A stretch of 64,000 nt of DNA. Origin: Pyrus communis (taxonomy: Eukaryota; Streptophyta; Magnoliopsida; Rosales; Rosaceae). Positions 34,625 through 45,860 of the stretch are shown here, piece by piece. The stretch spans positions 22,450,061 to 22,514,060 of the forward strand of contig NC_084804.1 of the NCBI RefSeq assembly GCF_963583255.1, in the 5' to 3' direction. How positions within the stretch are numbered: position 1 is the first letter of the stretch; each line of letters opens with the position of its first letter. Made by a program: the position numbers and the translations under genes. Under the pieces are notes generated by a model. That model searched no databases, was not told the origin of the DNA, and saw only the letters and a program-made list of their open reading frames with translations.

Positions 34625-36557
34625 TGATGCGTGATTTATACGCACACAAATTAAACCCTCTTTTCGTCAAATTGTAGTAAGTATATAAGTAGGGATCGTT
34701 CTGGACCGGGGATTAGGAGGGATTGTTAATCACTTGGATTTGACTCAAAAACGTAAAAACGTAATAATAAACACTAAACTAGACTCAAAGAATGTAAAAC
34801 TAAACTTTAAAACACTAAGACAAACCAAAGACTCAAAATGCTTTTAAAAACACAAACTAAAATGATTTCTAACTAAATTGACATTTAAAGTAAAGGGGGA
34901 TTTAAGTTTATACGAAATTAAATTAAATGAACAAATTAAAACAGAATGTAAATATGAAATTGATGAAATAGAATGGATGAATGCTAGCTAAGGGGGTCAT
35001 CTCCACATATGTTACACTTGCATAATAAAAAGATTTCCAATTACATTTCAATAAATTATGAATTCTCATCACCCCAAGTTAATTAGGTCCGCTTAAATTA
35101 ACCGTCAAGTTTTCCTTAAGTTAATGAATTGGATGGGTTAGCGCAACGCAATTCACTACATTCTCCAAAAGTCCTTTACGTGAACAGCACAATAAAGATA
35201 CAATCAAAGATCATTAAGCATTATGAAAACTATAAGTGTTGACGAGGCATTCGTTACTATGATGAGCATGAAACTCGTGCCAAGAATTCATTTAACGCGA
35301 TTGTTTATAAGCAACCTCCACTACTTGTGAATATAAGTTCATAACGATTAGGTGAAACTCACTTATATTCTAGCGTCATATTCATGCATGAAAATTAAGC
35401 GTGCACTCTCAATAAACATACATAAATAAGTTATCAATCAAACGGTTAAACAAATTGAATCCACAACTTATGAAACGCAATTAGAAGTAATCAAATCAAA
35501 ATGCAAGCATAAACATTTATTTCGAATCCCCCCCTAGCCAAGGGGGGTTTAGTTCCTCATGGTACAAAACAAAGAGAATCAAAGAAACACCTAAACATTC
35601 CAACAACTCAAACTTGAATTGTATGAACGTTTAGGCCCTCTTCTCTTCCATTCCTCATTCGTACAAAACAAAGAGTATTGAAATTAAACATTGAAATCAA
35701 AGAAACACCTAAACATTCCAACAACTCAAACTTGAATTGTATGAACGTTTAGGCCCTCTTCTCTTCCTATTCGTTGTAGCATAAGGTCTAGGGATAGTTG
35801 GTTGGGGGGATGGAAGTGTGGAATGGAGTGGGGAGTGATGGAAATGGAAGATGGTTTTTGGATTCTAAGGGAGACTCACGGCTAAGAGAGAAAGGGATGT
35901 GTTTGTGGTGTGTTGTGTATGAAATGAGATGTGATTTTTGTGTATGAATGCATGGGTTTTTATAGGGGGAATGGGAGAATATGTGGGTGATTGTTTAAGA
36001 GTGAATGTGGTTGTTATGATTGAGAGTGCATGTGGATGAAATAATGATGGAAAAAGAGCTAGGTTGTTGGTGTGTGAATGCATGTGTTGAATTGGTGGTG
36101 AAATGATGAAAGAGTAAGTGCATGTGTGTGTGAATGGTGGTGCAATGATGAAAGAATAAGTGCATGTGTGTGTGAATGGTGGTGCAATGATGAAAGAATA
36201 AGTGCATGTGTGTGTGAATGGTGGTATGATGCATGTGAATGCATGTGGCTAAGGGTTGTTGATTGGGCTAGAGGTTTTGCATGGCTCAAAGGATTGTTTG
36301 ATTGGGCTAGGCCCTTTGTTTTATGTCCAAAGTGCATACAAGGCTTTCAAATTCGTCCAACACTTTGGCTCCAAGCATATGCTATCCATTCCAAGCCCAA
36401 TTTTGCTCCAAAATGCTCCAAAATGCATCTTTTTGCTTCCTTAGCCATATGAACCTAAAAACACACGAAAATGGCTTAAACTACTAAAACAATTATGAAT
36501 TAACAACATAGATGCACGAAAACAAGCTAAGTAAGTCGCCTAAATATGCTCCTATCA
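34625..36557 (-). repeat. T1 5' LTR (L3)
   Basis: Nearly identical to L2, with the same minisatellite (36096-36226) and the same 110-bp duplication. Confidence 0.93.
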
Positions 36558-36562
36558 TACAG

Positions 36563-36637
36563 CAGCATGAAGATCTTACTGGGTAGATGGGCAGAATGGA
36601 GAGCATGGACGAAGATCTCGACGAAGACGGAGACGGC
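36563..36637. other. Captured GC-rich fragment in G2, part 2
   Basis: A 75-bp stretch between T1 and T2. Joined to 28640 on the left (over TACAG) and 45866 on the right (over ACGGC), it restores the continuous G2 sequence. Confidence 0.7.
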
Positions 36638-38592
36638 TGATAGGAGCATATTTATGCGACTTAAATGGCTTGTTCTCGTACATTTACGTTATGTTTCTTT
36701 AGTTATTTTAGTACTTTAAGCTATTTTCGTGTGTTTGTAGGTCCAAAGGGCTAAAGGAGCAAAAAGATGCATTTTGGAGACTTTTGGAGCACTTTTAGGC
36801 TAAGGACGGATAGCTTATGCTTGAAGCCAAAGTGTTGGACGAAATTGAAGACCTAATTGGAGCCAAAGTGTTGGAACCTTGTTCTCTTTAGTTTTAGGAC
36901 ATTTAAACCTTTCCTAATCCCAATCATGCCATGCATAACACACATCCATTCTAACACATTGTCATTGCACATGCATTTCCTTCATTAGTTAACCCACATG
37001 CACTTATCACTTATCATCACCACATATCATATCACTTAATCACTTATCACTTATCATCACCACTTAACCACTTATCATATCATAACCACATATCATATCA
37101 CTTATCACTTATCACTTAACATAACATCCACCTACTTCACCTACAACATCCACTTCACCTACAACATCCACCTACTTCACCTACAACATCCACCCACTTC
37201 ACCTACAACATCCACCTACTTCACCTACAACATCCACCTACTTCACCTACAACATCCACTTCACCTACAACATCCACCTACTTCACCTACAACATCCACC
37301 TACTTCACCTACAAATGACATAGCCATATGTTCCCTCCACTACTCCTATAAATACCCTTGCATTCATTCATTCAAAAGATCTCATTTCATACACAACACA
37401 CCACAAACACATCCCTTTCTCTCTTAGCCGTGAGTCTCCCTTAGAATCCAAAAACCATCTTTCCATTTCCATCACTCCTCACTCCATTCCACACTTCCAT
37501 TCCCCCAAACCAACTATCCTTAGACCTTATGCTACAATAAAGAGGAAGAGAAGAGGGCCTAAACGTTCATACAATTCAAGTTTGAGTTGTTGGAATGTTT
37601 AGGTGTTTCTTTGATTTCAATGTTTAATTTTAATTCTCTTTGTTTTGTATGAGGAACTAAACCCCCCCCCCCTTAGCTAGGGGGTGATTCGAAATATATG
37701 TTTATGCTTGCATTTTGATTTGATTAATTCTAATTGCGTTTCATAAGTTGTGGTTCAATTTGTTTAACCGTTTGATTGATAACTTATTTATGAATGTTTA
37801 TTAAGAATGCGCGCTTAATTTTCATGCATCGATATGACGCTAGAATATAAGTGAGTTTCACCTAATAGTTACGAACTTATATTCACAAGTAGTGGAGGTT
37901 GCTTATAAACAATCGCGTTAAATGAATTCTTGGCACGAGTTTCATGCTCATCATAGTAACGAATGCCTCGTCAACACTTACAGTTTTCATAATGCTTAAT
38001 GATCTTTGATTGTATCTTTATTGTGCTGTTCACGTAAAGGACTTTTGGAGAATGTTGTGAATTGCGTTGCGCTAACCCATCCAATTCATTAACTTAAGGA
38101 AAACTTGACGGTTAATTTAAGCGGACCTAATTAACCCGGGGTGATGAGTTTCATAATTTATTGAAATGCAATTGGAAATCTTTTTATTATGCAAGTGTAA
38201 CATATGTGGAGATGACCCCCTTAGCTATTCTATCATCCATTCATTCCATTTCATCAATTTCATATTTACATTCTGTTTTAATTTGTTCATTTAATTTAAT
38301 TTCGTATAAACTTAAATCCCCCTTTACTTTAATGTCAATTTAGTTAGAAATCATTTTAGTTTGTGTTTTTTAAAAGCATTTTGAGTTCTTGGTTTGTTTT
38401 AGAGTTTTAAAGTTTAGTTTTACATTCTTTGAGTCTAATTTAGTGTTTTATATTGCGTTTTTACGTTTTTGAGTCAAATCCAAGTGATTAACAATCCCTC
38501 CTAATCCCCGGTCCAGAACGATCCCTACTTATACTTATACTACAATTTGACGAAAAGAGGGTTTAATTTGTGTGCGTATAAATCACGCATCA
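36638..38592 (+). repeat. T2 5' LTR (L4)
   Basis: Shares the ends and inner 1.2 kb with the other T LTRs, but its U3 is different: a TTATCAC-rich stretch (37005-37125), then about nine 17-21 bp units of ACCTACTTCACCTACAACATC (37131-37314). TATAAATA at 37347-37354. Confidence 0.93.
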
Positions 38593-38597
38593 AATTT

Positions 38598-38615
38598 TGG
38601 CGCCGTTGCTGGGGA
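38598..38615 (+). other. T2 primer-binding site (tRNA-Asp)
   Basis: TGGCGCCGTTGCTGGGGA, five bases after the LTR, complementary to the tRNA-Asp 3' end with one mismatch. Confidence 0.85.
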
Positions 38616-38774
38616 TTAGCAACTTTGCTAATCCCTTGGTTCTTTTCTTTTTTTTTTTTGGTTTAGTTGTTTTCATTTTAGTTTCTAACTTAATGTTGTT
38701 TTCTTTGTTTGTTGTTACTTTTGATATTTGATTTAGTTCTCTTTCTTTGATTTTAGGTACTAGAGAAGTAAGAT

Positions 38775-40109
38775 ATGGATTTTGCTAGCATTCAAGCTCA
38801 ATTGGCAAATCTTACTTCTAAATTGTCGCCGTATGCCGAAAGGACCACAATGCAGAGTGTCCCTACATTTGGTGCTTCATATAGGCAAGGATTTCAAGCC
38901 AATCAATGTCCACAAAGAGATTGGAGGGATCATTCAAACTCTATATGGTGGGAAGATCAACAAGTTCAACAAGAAGCATATTGGCAACCATATGAGGAGT
39001 TCTATTCAAGACCTATGCAGCCACCACAACTTCATATGCAATATGCTCAATTAAATTCAAGTTCGCCAATAGATTATAATCAAATTCTTAATGAAATTAA
39101 TTCTTTGGCGCAGGGGTCACAAAATCAAGCCAAGGAGGCTCAACAAGAAGCATATTGGCAACCATATGAGGAGTTCAATACAACACCTATGCAGCCACCA
39201 CAACCTCCCCCACAACAATTCCAATCAAGTTCAAGTATGTCCATGGATAATGATAAAAATTTTCAATTACTAACCTCTTTGGCGCAGGGGTCACAAAATC
39301 AAGCCAAGGAGTTGGGTAAATTGGACGAGCAATTTGGGCAGATTATGGAGTTCATGAAACAAATTCAAGAGCAAAGTGAACTCTCCAACTCAACTATTGA
39401 AAACTCGAAGGAAGATTTTGAAATCCATAATGCTATCACTTTGGGAAGTGCTATGGAGGTTGGAGCTGACCTAAAAATGTCCAAACATAGCCTAGAAGTG
39501 GATGAAGAGCTGCTAATTGAGGAGGAGGAAGAAGACATGCACACGGCAAGGGTAGAACAACCCTTGCCGCAGCCCCCTAAGCCCTCTAAACCACCCACCA
39601 CCAGTAAGGACGTCCCAATTCCATGTTATTCTGATGTTATTCCACCCAATGTCCCTTTTCCTAGCAGGTTTTTGATTCCCAACCAAGAAGAGAGTAAAAA
39701 GGACATCGTGGAAGCCTTCCCAAAGGTGCAAAATGCTATTCAAATTCTTGGTGCAACACAGCAAGTTTTAGATGGTGTTGAATTCTTCAAAGGACTTTGT
39801 ACACCAAGAAGAATGATTCAAGAGAAGGTAGTGGCTGGAGAAGATGTAGAAGGCATCAAAGAGGACATATTTGAAACCACAATTCCCAAGGAAGTTGGAT
39901 TTTATGACACGGGACAAGTCATAACTTTCGAAGGGGTGTTTATTCTGGAGTTCATTTTGGAGCACACAGGTAAGCCGCCTCCCCGAATTTCAATTTTCTT
40001 TTATACTAACATGTGGTTAATGATCCAGGCACCCACTTTAGAATTTGAACCAATGCCGGTTCACTTCAAGTATCACCTTCCATTCAAGGACCAATTCCAT
40101 GCCGTTTGA
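38775..40109 (+). CDS. T2 gag-like protein, C-terminal type
   Basis: Intact 444-codon ORF beginning at the first ATG after the primer site. Residues 1-160 are Gln-rich and contain a tandem duplication: QQEAYWQPYEEF occurs twice, and SLAQGSQNQAKE occurs twice (period about 171-177 bp). An acidic stretch lies at about 240-260. Then comes VPFPSRFLIPNQEESKKDI...FFKGLCTPRR, which matches the segment between gag and protease of Athila-type elements. The canonical gag core and zinc knuckle are not seen, nor a protease. Expression is plausible; a role in packaging is inference. It ends 12 bp before a 33-nt A tract. Confidence 0.7.
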   Translation: MDFASIQAQLANLTSKLSPYAERTTMQSVPTFGASYRQGFQANQCPQRDWRDHSNSIWWEDQQVQQEAYWQPYEEFYSRPMQPPQLHMQYAQLNSSSPIDYNQILNEINSLAQGSQNQAKEAQQEAYWQPYEEFNTTPMQPPQPPPQQFQSSSSMSMDNDKNFQLLTSLAQGSQNQAKELGKLDEQFGQIMEFMKQIQEQSELSNSTIENSKEDFEIHNAITLGSAMEVGADLKMSKHSLEVDEELLIEEEEEDMHTARVEQPLPQPPKPSKPPTTSKDVPIPCYSDVIPPNVPFPSRFLIPNQEESKKDIVEAFPKVQNAIQILGATQQVLDGVEFFKGLCTPRRMIQEKVVAGEDVEGIKEDIFETTIPKEVGFYDTGQVITFEGVFILEFILEHTGKPPPRISIFFYTNMWLMIQAPTLEFEPMPVHFKYHLPFKDQFHAV

Positions 40110-40118
40110 TTTTATTTA

Positions 40119-40121
<3 letters not shown>

Positions 40122-40154
<33 letters not shown>
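40122..40154 (+). repeat. Poly(A)33 tract at a cassette junction in T2
   Basis: 33 consecutive A residues between the gag-like ORF and the antisense cassette. Poly-T also follows the coiled-coil ORF in G2 and T1, so the tract belongs to the same boundary in all three. Confidence 0.9.
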
Positions 40155-40155
<1 letters not shown>

Positions 40156-40174
40156 ATGGCAGAATGATGGAGCT

Positions 40175-40858
40175 TCACAAAGGGCGTTTACTTGAAGCCC
40201 CACTACTGGGCAAAACTCTAGAAGCAGGAGGCATAGATGCGGAAGGCATCGGAGCAGAAGGCATCGAGGCGGAAGGCATCGGGGCGGAAGGTATCGGAGC
40301 GGGAGGCATCAAAGAAGAGGCCTCAATACTTGGCCAAACGCTGGATGAGCCCGGAAAAATGTGCCTCTGGAAGTAAGCCGCAAGCCTTTGACGGTCACTT
40401 TGCATCCGACCATTGGATTCTTGTAGCTCATCAAGCTTCCTCTTCATACCCGTCGAATAGTTGTTGGCAAGCACGTGCAAACTTCTATTCTCGTACTTAA
40501 GCAGTTTGATCTCCTGCTTGAGACTTTCCACCTCTGCCATCAAAGATTCCACCTGACGGGAGCGGGCAAGCAGGCGTTGGCCCATGTTGGACACAGAACT
40601 CGCACACTGAACACTAAGTGCGAGGGATTCTTGAACGGCCAACTCATCGGACCGTCCTGACAGCAGCCTACTATCTTTTGGAGTAAGGAGGTTCCTAGCT
40701 ACTATTGTAGCTGTTGTGGCGTCCTGCATCACAGAGTCTTCACCTGAAAGAGGACCGTTAGAAGATAAGAAAGAAGGGCGCCATACGTTACCTTGACGCG
40801 GCGCGGCCGTATCACTGCTGAGACTCAATTCTAAGCTAAGGTTCGATGGGTTTGCCAT
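40175..40858 (-). CDS. Antisense coiled-coil protein of T2 (copy C)
   Basis: Uninterrupted ORF of 227 codons on the strand opposite to T2 gag. Start, N-terminal block, and coiled coil (residues about 88-150, VESLMAEVESLKQEIKLL) agree with copies A and B. The C-terminal Met-Pro-Ser-Ala repeat is the longest of the three (about seven units), made by a 15-bp minisatellite at 40210-40300. A TATA-like CTTATAG lies at about 40972-40978 on the minus strand, near 120 bp upstream. No known domain or catalytic motif. Intact frames in three separate elements suggest selection, or very recent spread for B and C. Confidence 0.75.
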   Translation of the reverse strand: MANPSNLSLELSLSSDTAAPRQGNVWRPSFLSSNGPLSGEDSVMQDATTATIVARNLLTPKDSRLLSGRSDELAVQESLALSVQCASSVSNMGQRLLARSRQVESLMAEVESLKQEIKLLKYENRSLHVLANNYSTGMKRKLDELQESNGRMQSDRQRLAAYFQRHIFPGSSSVWPSIEASSLMPPAPIPSAPMPSASMPSAPMPSASMPPASRVLPSSGASSKRPL

Positions 40859-40971
40859 TTTTCAAAAGTGTTCAAAGAGATGGGGTGGATGGAGTTAATT
40901 CTCAAAGGGCCGGAGTCGATTTTCAAGAATGGGAATTCTTCAGAGTGTGTTTGTTGTGGTGATCGATAGCT

Positions 40972-40978
40972 CTATAAG
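40972..40978 (-). promoter_or_regulatory. TATA-like box of coiled-coil copy C
   Basis: Minus strand TTCTTATAGAG followed by CTATCGATCACC, the same arrangement as in copies A and B. Confidence 0.5.
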
Positions 40979-42117
40979 AAGCCAAGGCGACGCATCCACC
41001 AATTCGAAAAGCCGGAATTTCCGGCGTAATTTAGGCGACGCGTTCTCTGCTTTTCAGAAGACGCGTTCAACTTTGTCAAAAGATTTCTGACAAAGCTGAA
41101 AACACGTGGAGGCCATCATCGCAACTACACATCTTTAGCCGACAAAGCGCAAAGTTTGGCGACGCTTTCTCTGCTTTTCAGAAGACGTGTGCAGCTTTGT
41201 CAAAAGGAGCCGCATCTGCACTACCACGTGTCGTTCAGAAAGCGAAGGGGCCTCGTTCAGAAATCGAAGGGGCGCCTGCTCAGAAATCGAAGAGGCGTAT
41301 TCAAAGATCGAAGAGGCGCCACTATTTCAAAAAGCCGGATTTGCGGGATCAAAACGTTTGTCGACAAGGGTAAAAAGTACCACCACTTGATATTATCTCT
41401 ATATATGTCGACCTTCGTCTTTTATGGCAGGGCAAACCTGAAGAAAATGCCCAACTCTCCCTCACCTCTGAGGGCGCACTCCCAGCAAAGCCTTTCGAAA
41501 TACTCAATTCTTTCTTCTTCCCCAAAGATGATACCAGATGCCTGGAGTACATATGACCCAGGAGGAAACGGCGGATTGAAGCATGTGCTGATTCATTCAC
41601 CGTTTCTTCAAAGCAAAGGTATCTCATATCATCAAGGTCAAAAGCAAAAATATCTCATATCATGCTCTTTCCCTGTCTTTTTCTTTGTCCTTGTTCTTAC
41701 TTGCATGGCAAAGTAAAAGAAGCAATCAGCCGGCACTTGGAGTCAGTCTACCGATCTGGAGCCAACTGCCCGGAATCTATTCCTGATTGCTTACCTAGCG
41801 TTGCTCTCGAGTAGTCATCTTCAACGGTTGATACACTTCCAGAGAAGGGACCACTCCTGCAAAGATTGAACAAAGAAACAGATAACAGGAGGAAGCTCAG
41901 ACCTTCGGGGGAGACCCTAAAAGGAATCCTGCTGCCCAGTTCAAGAGTAGCACAAAGGAAAATCAACGATGGGCGGAAACCAGTTCAAGAGTAAGCCTGT
42001 GGAATCACAAAGATCAAAGCCTCAATGCAATCACCAAGGAGAAGAGGGAATTTACACTCCATAACCAGATTTGCGTCCCTAAACTCTTCTCTTTGTTAAT
42101 TACATTCTGCCATGTTT

Positions 42118-43887
42118 AGTATGTTTAAATGTTTTTTGTGTGTTTACTTATGTTTTGTGTGAACCATATGCTTAAAACATTGAGGACAATGTTTGATTTA
42201 AGTGTGGGGGGGTAACTAAGTTTATTTAATGCAAATTCGTGGGATTTTATCACCCATAACTTCAAATGTTGTTCCTTGCTGTTTTAAGGTGTTTTTAAGT
42301 TGCTTTAGAGTGTTTTAGTGTGTTTTGTTTTATAACTCCGAAAATCACATAAAAATTTGAAAAACTTGTTTTAAAAACCCTAAAAAGAGTGTTTTGAGTC
42401 GTTTTTGTGTGTTTGTGTCTTAGGGTACCTTCCAACACAATGATAAGGATTTGGTTTATAATTGCATGACGGTTAGAAAGAGTTATAAACATAGAGAAAA
42501 GTTTGATTTACTCTTGGTATATGCTTGGTTATGGTTATAATGTATGACTTCACATGCAATCATAAAAGAAAAAAATTCGTTTTTGTAACATGCTTGAAGG
42601 AAGGAACTCAAACAAACACTACAACCCTGAGAGACTTGAGCCTATAACGTTCTTTGGAGAGTATAATCTGTGATTTCTTGTTTTCTAAAGTCGTTGCATG
42701 ATCTCATTATTCTTTGCTTGGTTACTACTTAGAAGGCGTTTCATCATATAGTTCCAAATGCTAGAACTCATGCCCATTTCATTCAAAGCATGTTATTGAT
42801 TTGCATAACACATATTCAAGAAGAAGTTGTGTAGTGACCACCACCATAGCCAAATAGCCTTACTTCCCATACTTCGTATATGTTGTAAGTTTTAACCCCG
42901 TTGAGCCTCGTTTTGCCTTTATTCCTTGTTTACCCACATCACCCCTTACCTAGCTTAGAGTAGGACTTTCCTATACCCTTGTTCTTAAAGTTTAGTGAGC
43001 ATGACTTAAATGAATTCCTTTTGAGTTACATTATGCAAGAAAATGAGCGTGGGGGAGTAAAAGTTTGTTCTTACGTTTATATGTATGTTTTGAGATTCAA
43101 AAGAAAAAGAAGAAAAGAAAAAAAAAAAAAAAAAAAAGGAGTGAAAATAAGTAAGAATGAACTCACGAGCGTTGATGGTTGAAGAAAGGGTCCAAAAAGT
43201 TGAATATGGCCCTAAGTTTTGTGTGATTTTCCCTTGGGTGTTCAAAGTTGACTTCTGCGTTCTTAAGGGAATTCTAAGTGTCTAATTCAATACTTTGCTC
43301 ACTATTGCTTTAAGAATGTTTGTTTATCCTTCACCTTTCATTGTTAGCCAATACCCTAGCCCCGTTACTACCCTTTGACTTCTATATTGAGTGTTATGTA
43401 TTTCAATTGTGGAGTTTGAACTTGGTATGAGCTTATGGTGTCACTGGTTCTCGCGTCTAAGTAGTAGCATTCCATTCATGAGATCATATCTAAACATGCT
43501 TATTAACTCCAGAAAATGCTTTCCTTATTATAACATATGTGAGTGTTCGTCTACATGTTTACATCAATCTTCTCACATATACCTAGTGTAGGGTGTGTAG
43601 TCAGAAAATCTGTGTGAAAAACGAGAGTACATCTAGTAAGAAATTGAGGGAATTCTCTAAAGGCATGTTACTACATTTGAAATGTGTTTTAATTGCTTAA
43701 TTGTGAACTAGTATGTGGTGACTATGATTAAGAATGTACTTAAGTGTAAAGATGGCTCAAATCTGTGAGAATAATGATTTTTAACTTGTCATGTGCATTG
43801 GAAGTCCCTGATACGATTGTTGGAAGGTGTAGGTTGTGTTTTGTTCTTTTTGTTTTGTTTTTCTGTTTTGCTCGAGGACTAGCAAAA
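42118..43887 (+). other. T2 3' internal non-coding region
   Basis: Homologous to T1 30593-32410. It holds the inverted motif CATTGAGGACAATG (42178-42191), a G7 tract at about 42205-42211 and an A-rich run at 43098-43138. Small frames such as 43391-43591 look accidental. Confidence 0.7.
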
Positions 43888-43905
43888 GCTAAGTGTGGGG
43901 GTATT
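43888..43905 (+). other. T2 polypurine tract
   Basis: GCTAAGTGTGGGGGTATT directly before the 3' LTR. Confidence 0.85.
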
Positions 43906-45860
43906 TGATAGGAGCATATTTATGCGACTTAAATGGCTTGTTCTCGTACATTTACGTTATGTTTCTTTAGTTATTTTAGTACTTTAAGCTATTTTCGTGT
44001 GTTTGTAGGTCCAAAGGGCTAAAGGAGCAAAAAGATGCATTTTGGAGACTTTTGGAGCACTTTTAGGCTAAGGACGGATAGCTTATGCTTGAAGCCAAAG
44101 TGTTGGACGAAATTGAAGACCTAATTGGAGCCAAAGTGTTGGAACCTTGTTCTCTTTAGTTTTAGGACATTTAAACCTTTCCTAATCCCAATCATGCCAT
44201 GCATAACACACATCCATTCTAACACATTGTCATTGCACATGCATTTCCTTCATTAGTTAACCCACATGCACTTATCACTTATCATCACCACATATCATAT
44301 CACTTAATCACTTATCACTTATCATCACCACTTAACCACTTATCATATCATAACCACATATCATATCACTTATCACTTATCACTTAACATAACATCCACC
44401 TACTTCACCTACAACATCCACTTCACCTACAACATCCACCTACTTCACCTACAACATCCACCCACTTCACCTACAACATCCACCTACTTCACCTACAACA
44501 TCCACCTACTTCACCTACAACATCCACTTCACCTACAACATCCACCTACTTCACCTACAACATCCACCTACTTCACCTACAAATGACATAGCCATATGTT
44601 CCCTCCACTACTCCTATAAATACCCTTGCATTCATTCATTCAAAAGATCTCATTTCATACACAACACACCACAAACACATCCCTTTCTCTCTTAGCCGTG
44701 AGTCTCCCTTAGAATCCAAAAACCATCTTTCCATTTCCATCACTCCTCACTCCATTCCACACTTCCATTCCCCCAAACCAACTATCCTTAGACCTTATGC
44801 TACAATAAAGAGGAAGAGAAGAGGGCCTAAACGTTCATACAATTCAAGTTTGAGTTGTTGGAATGTTTAGGTGTTTCTTTGATTTCAATGTTTAATTTTA
44901 ATTCTCTTTGTTTTGTATGAGGAACTAAACCCCCCCCCCCTTAGCTAGGGGGTGATTCGAAATATATGTTTATGCTTGCATTTTGATTTGATTAATTCTA
45001 ATTGCGTTTCATAAGTTGTGGTTCAATTTGTTTAACCGTTTGATTGATAACTTATTTATGAATGTTTATTAAGAATGCGCGCTTAATTTTCATGCATCGA
45101 TATGACGCTAGAATATAAGTGAGTTTCACCTAATAGTTACGAACATATATTCACAAGTAGTGGAGGTTGCTTATAAACAATCGCGTTAAATGAATTCTTG
45201 GCACGAGTTTCATGCTCATCATAGTAACGAATGCCTCGTCAACACTTACAGTTTTCATAATGCTTAATGATCTTTGATTGTATCTTTATTGTGCTGTTCA
45301 CGTAAAGGACTTTTGGAGAATGTTGTGAATTGCGTTGCGCTAACCCATCCAATTCATTAACTTAAGGAAAACTTGACGGTTAATTTAAGCGGACCTAATT
45401 AACCCGGGGTGATGAGTTTCATAATTTATTGAAATGCAATTGGAAATCTTTTTATTATGCAAGTGTAACATATGTGGAGATGACCCCCTTAGCTATTCTA
45501 TCATCCATTCATTCCATTTCATCAATTTCATATTTACATTCTGTTTTAATTTGTTCATTTAATTTAATTTCGTATAAACTTAAATCCCCCTTTACTTTAA
45601 TGTCAATTTAGTTAGAAATCATTTTAGTTTGTGTTTTTTAAAAGCATTTTGAGTTCTTGGTTTGTTTTAGAGTTTTAAAGTTTAGTTTTACATTCTTTGA
45701 GTCTAATTTAGTGTTTTATATTGCGTTTTTACGTTTTTGAGTCAAATCCAAGTGATTAACAATCCCTCCTAATCCCCGGTCCAGAACGATCCCTACTTAT
45801 ACTTATACTACAATTTGACGAAAAGAGGGTTTAATTTGTGTGCGTATAAATCACGCATCA
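43906..45860 (+). repeat. T2 3' LTR (L5)
   Basis: Same length as L4 and essentially identical, including the U3 repeat (44391-44582). Confidence 0.94.

Larger units (their letters stand above)
28641..36557 (-). mobile_element. T1: non-autonomous T-family LTR retrotransposon
   Basis: LTRs 28641-30574 (3') and 34625-36557 (5') are flanked by the perfect duplication TACAG (28636-28640, 36558-36562). I saw only about two differences between the LTRs (one indel near 29907, one substitution near 29784), so insertion was recent. The internal 4050 bp has a primer site and polypurine tract but no gag or pol; its only conserved ORF is the antisense coiled-coil gene, which lies on the + strand. This is the layout of a large retrotransposon derivative (LARD). 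Confidence 0.93.
40152..42117 (-). other. Coiled-coil cassette of T2, bracketed by a 15-bp inverted repeat
   Basis: AAACATGGCAGAATG at 40152-40166 is inverted exactly as CATTCTGCCATGTTT at 42103-42117. Between them lies the segment homologous to G2 25912-27710. In T1 only one of the two copies remains (32411-32425). Confidence 0.75.
36638..45860 (+). mobile_element. T2: T-family LTR retrotransposon with a gag-like ORF, no pol
   Basis: LTRs 36638-38592 and 43906-45860 are both 1955 bp; I saw a single difference (near 45145). They are flanked by ACGGC (36633-36637, 45861-45865). Internal order: tRNA-Asp primer site, a 444-codon gag-like ORF, A33, a coiled-coil cassette in antisense, a non-coding 3' region, polypurine tract. 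It is the youngest insertion in the window by LTR identity. There is no RT, RNase H or integrase. Confidence 0.94.
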
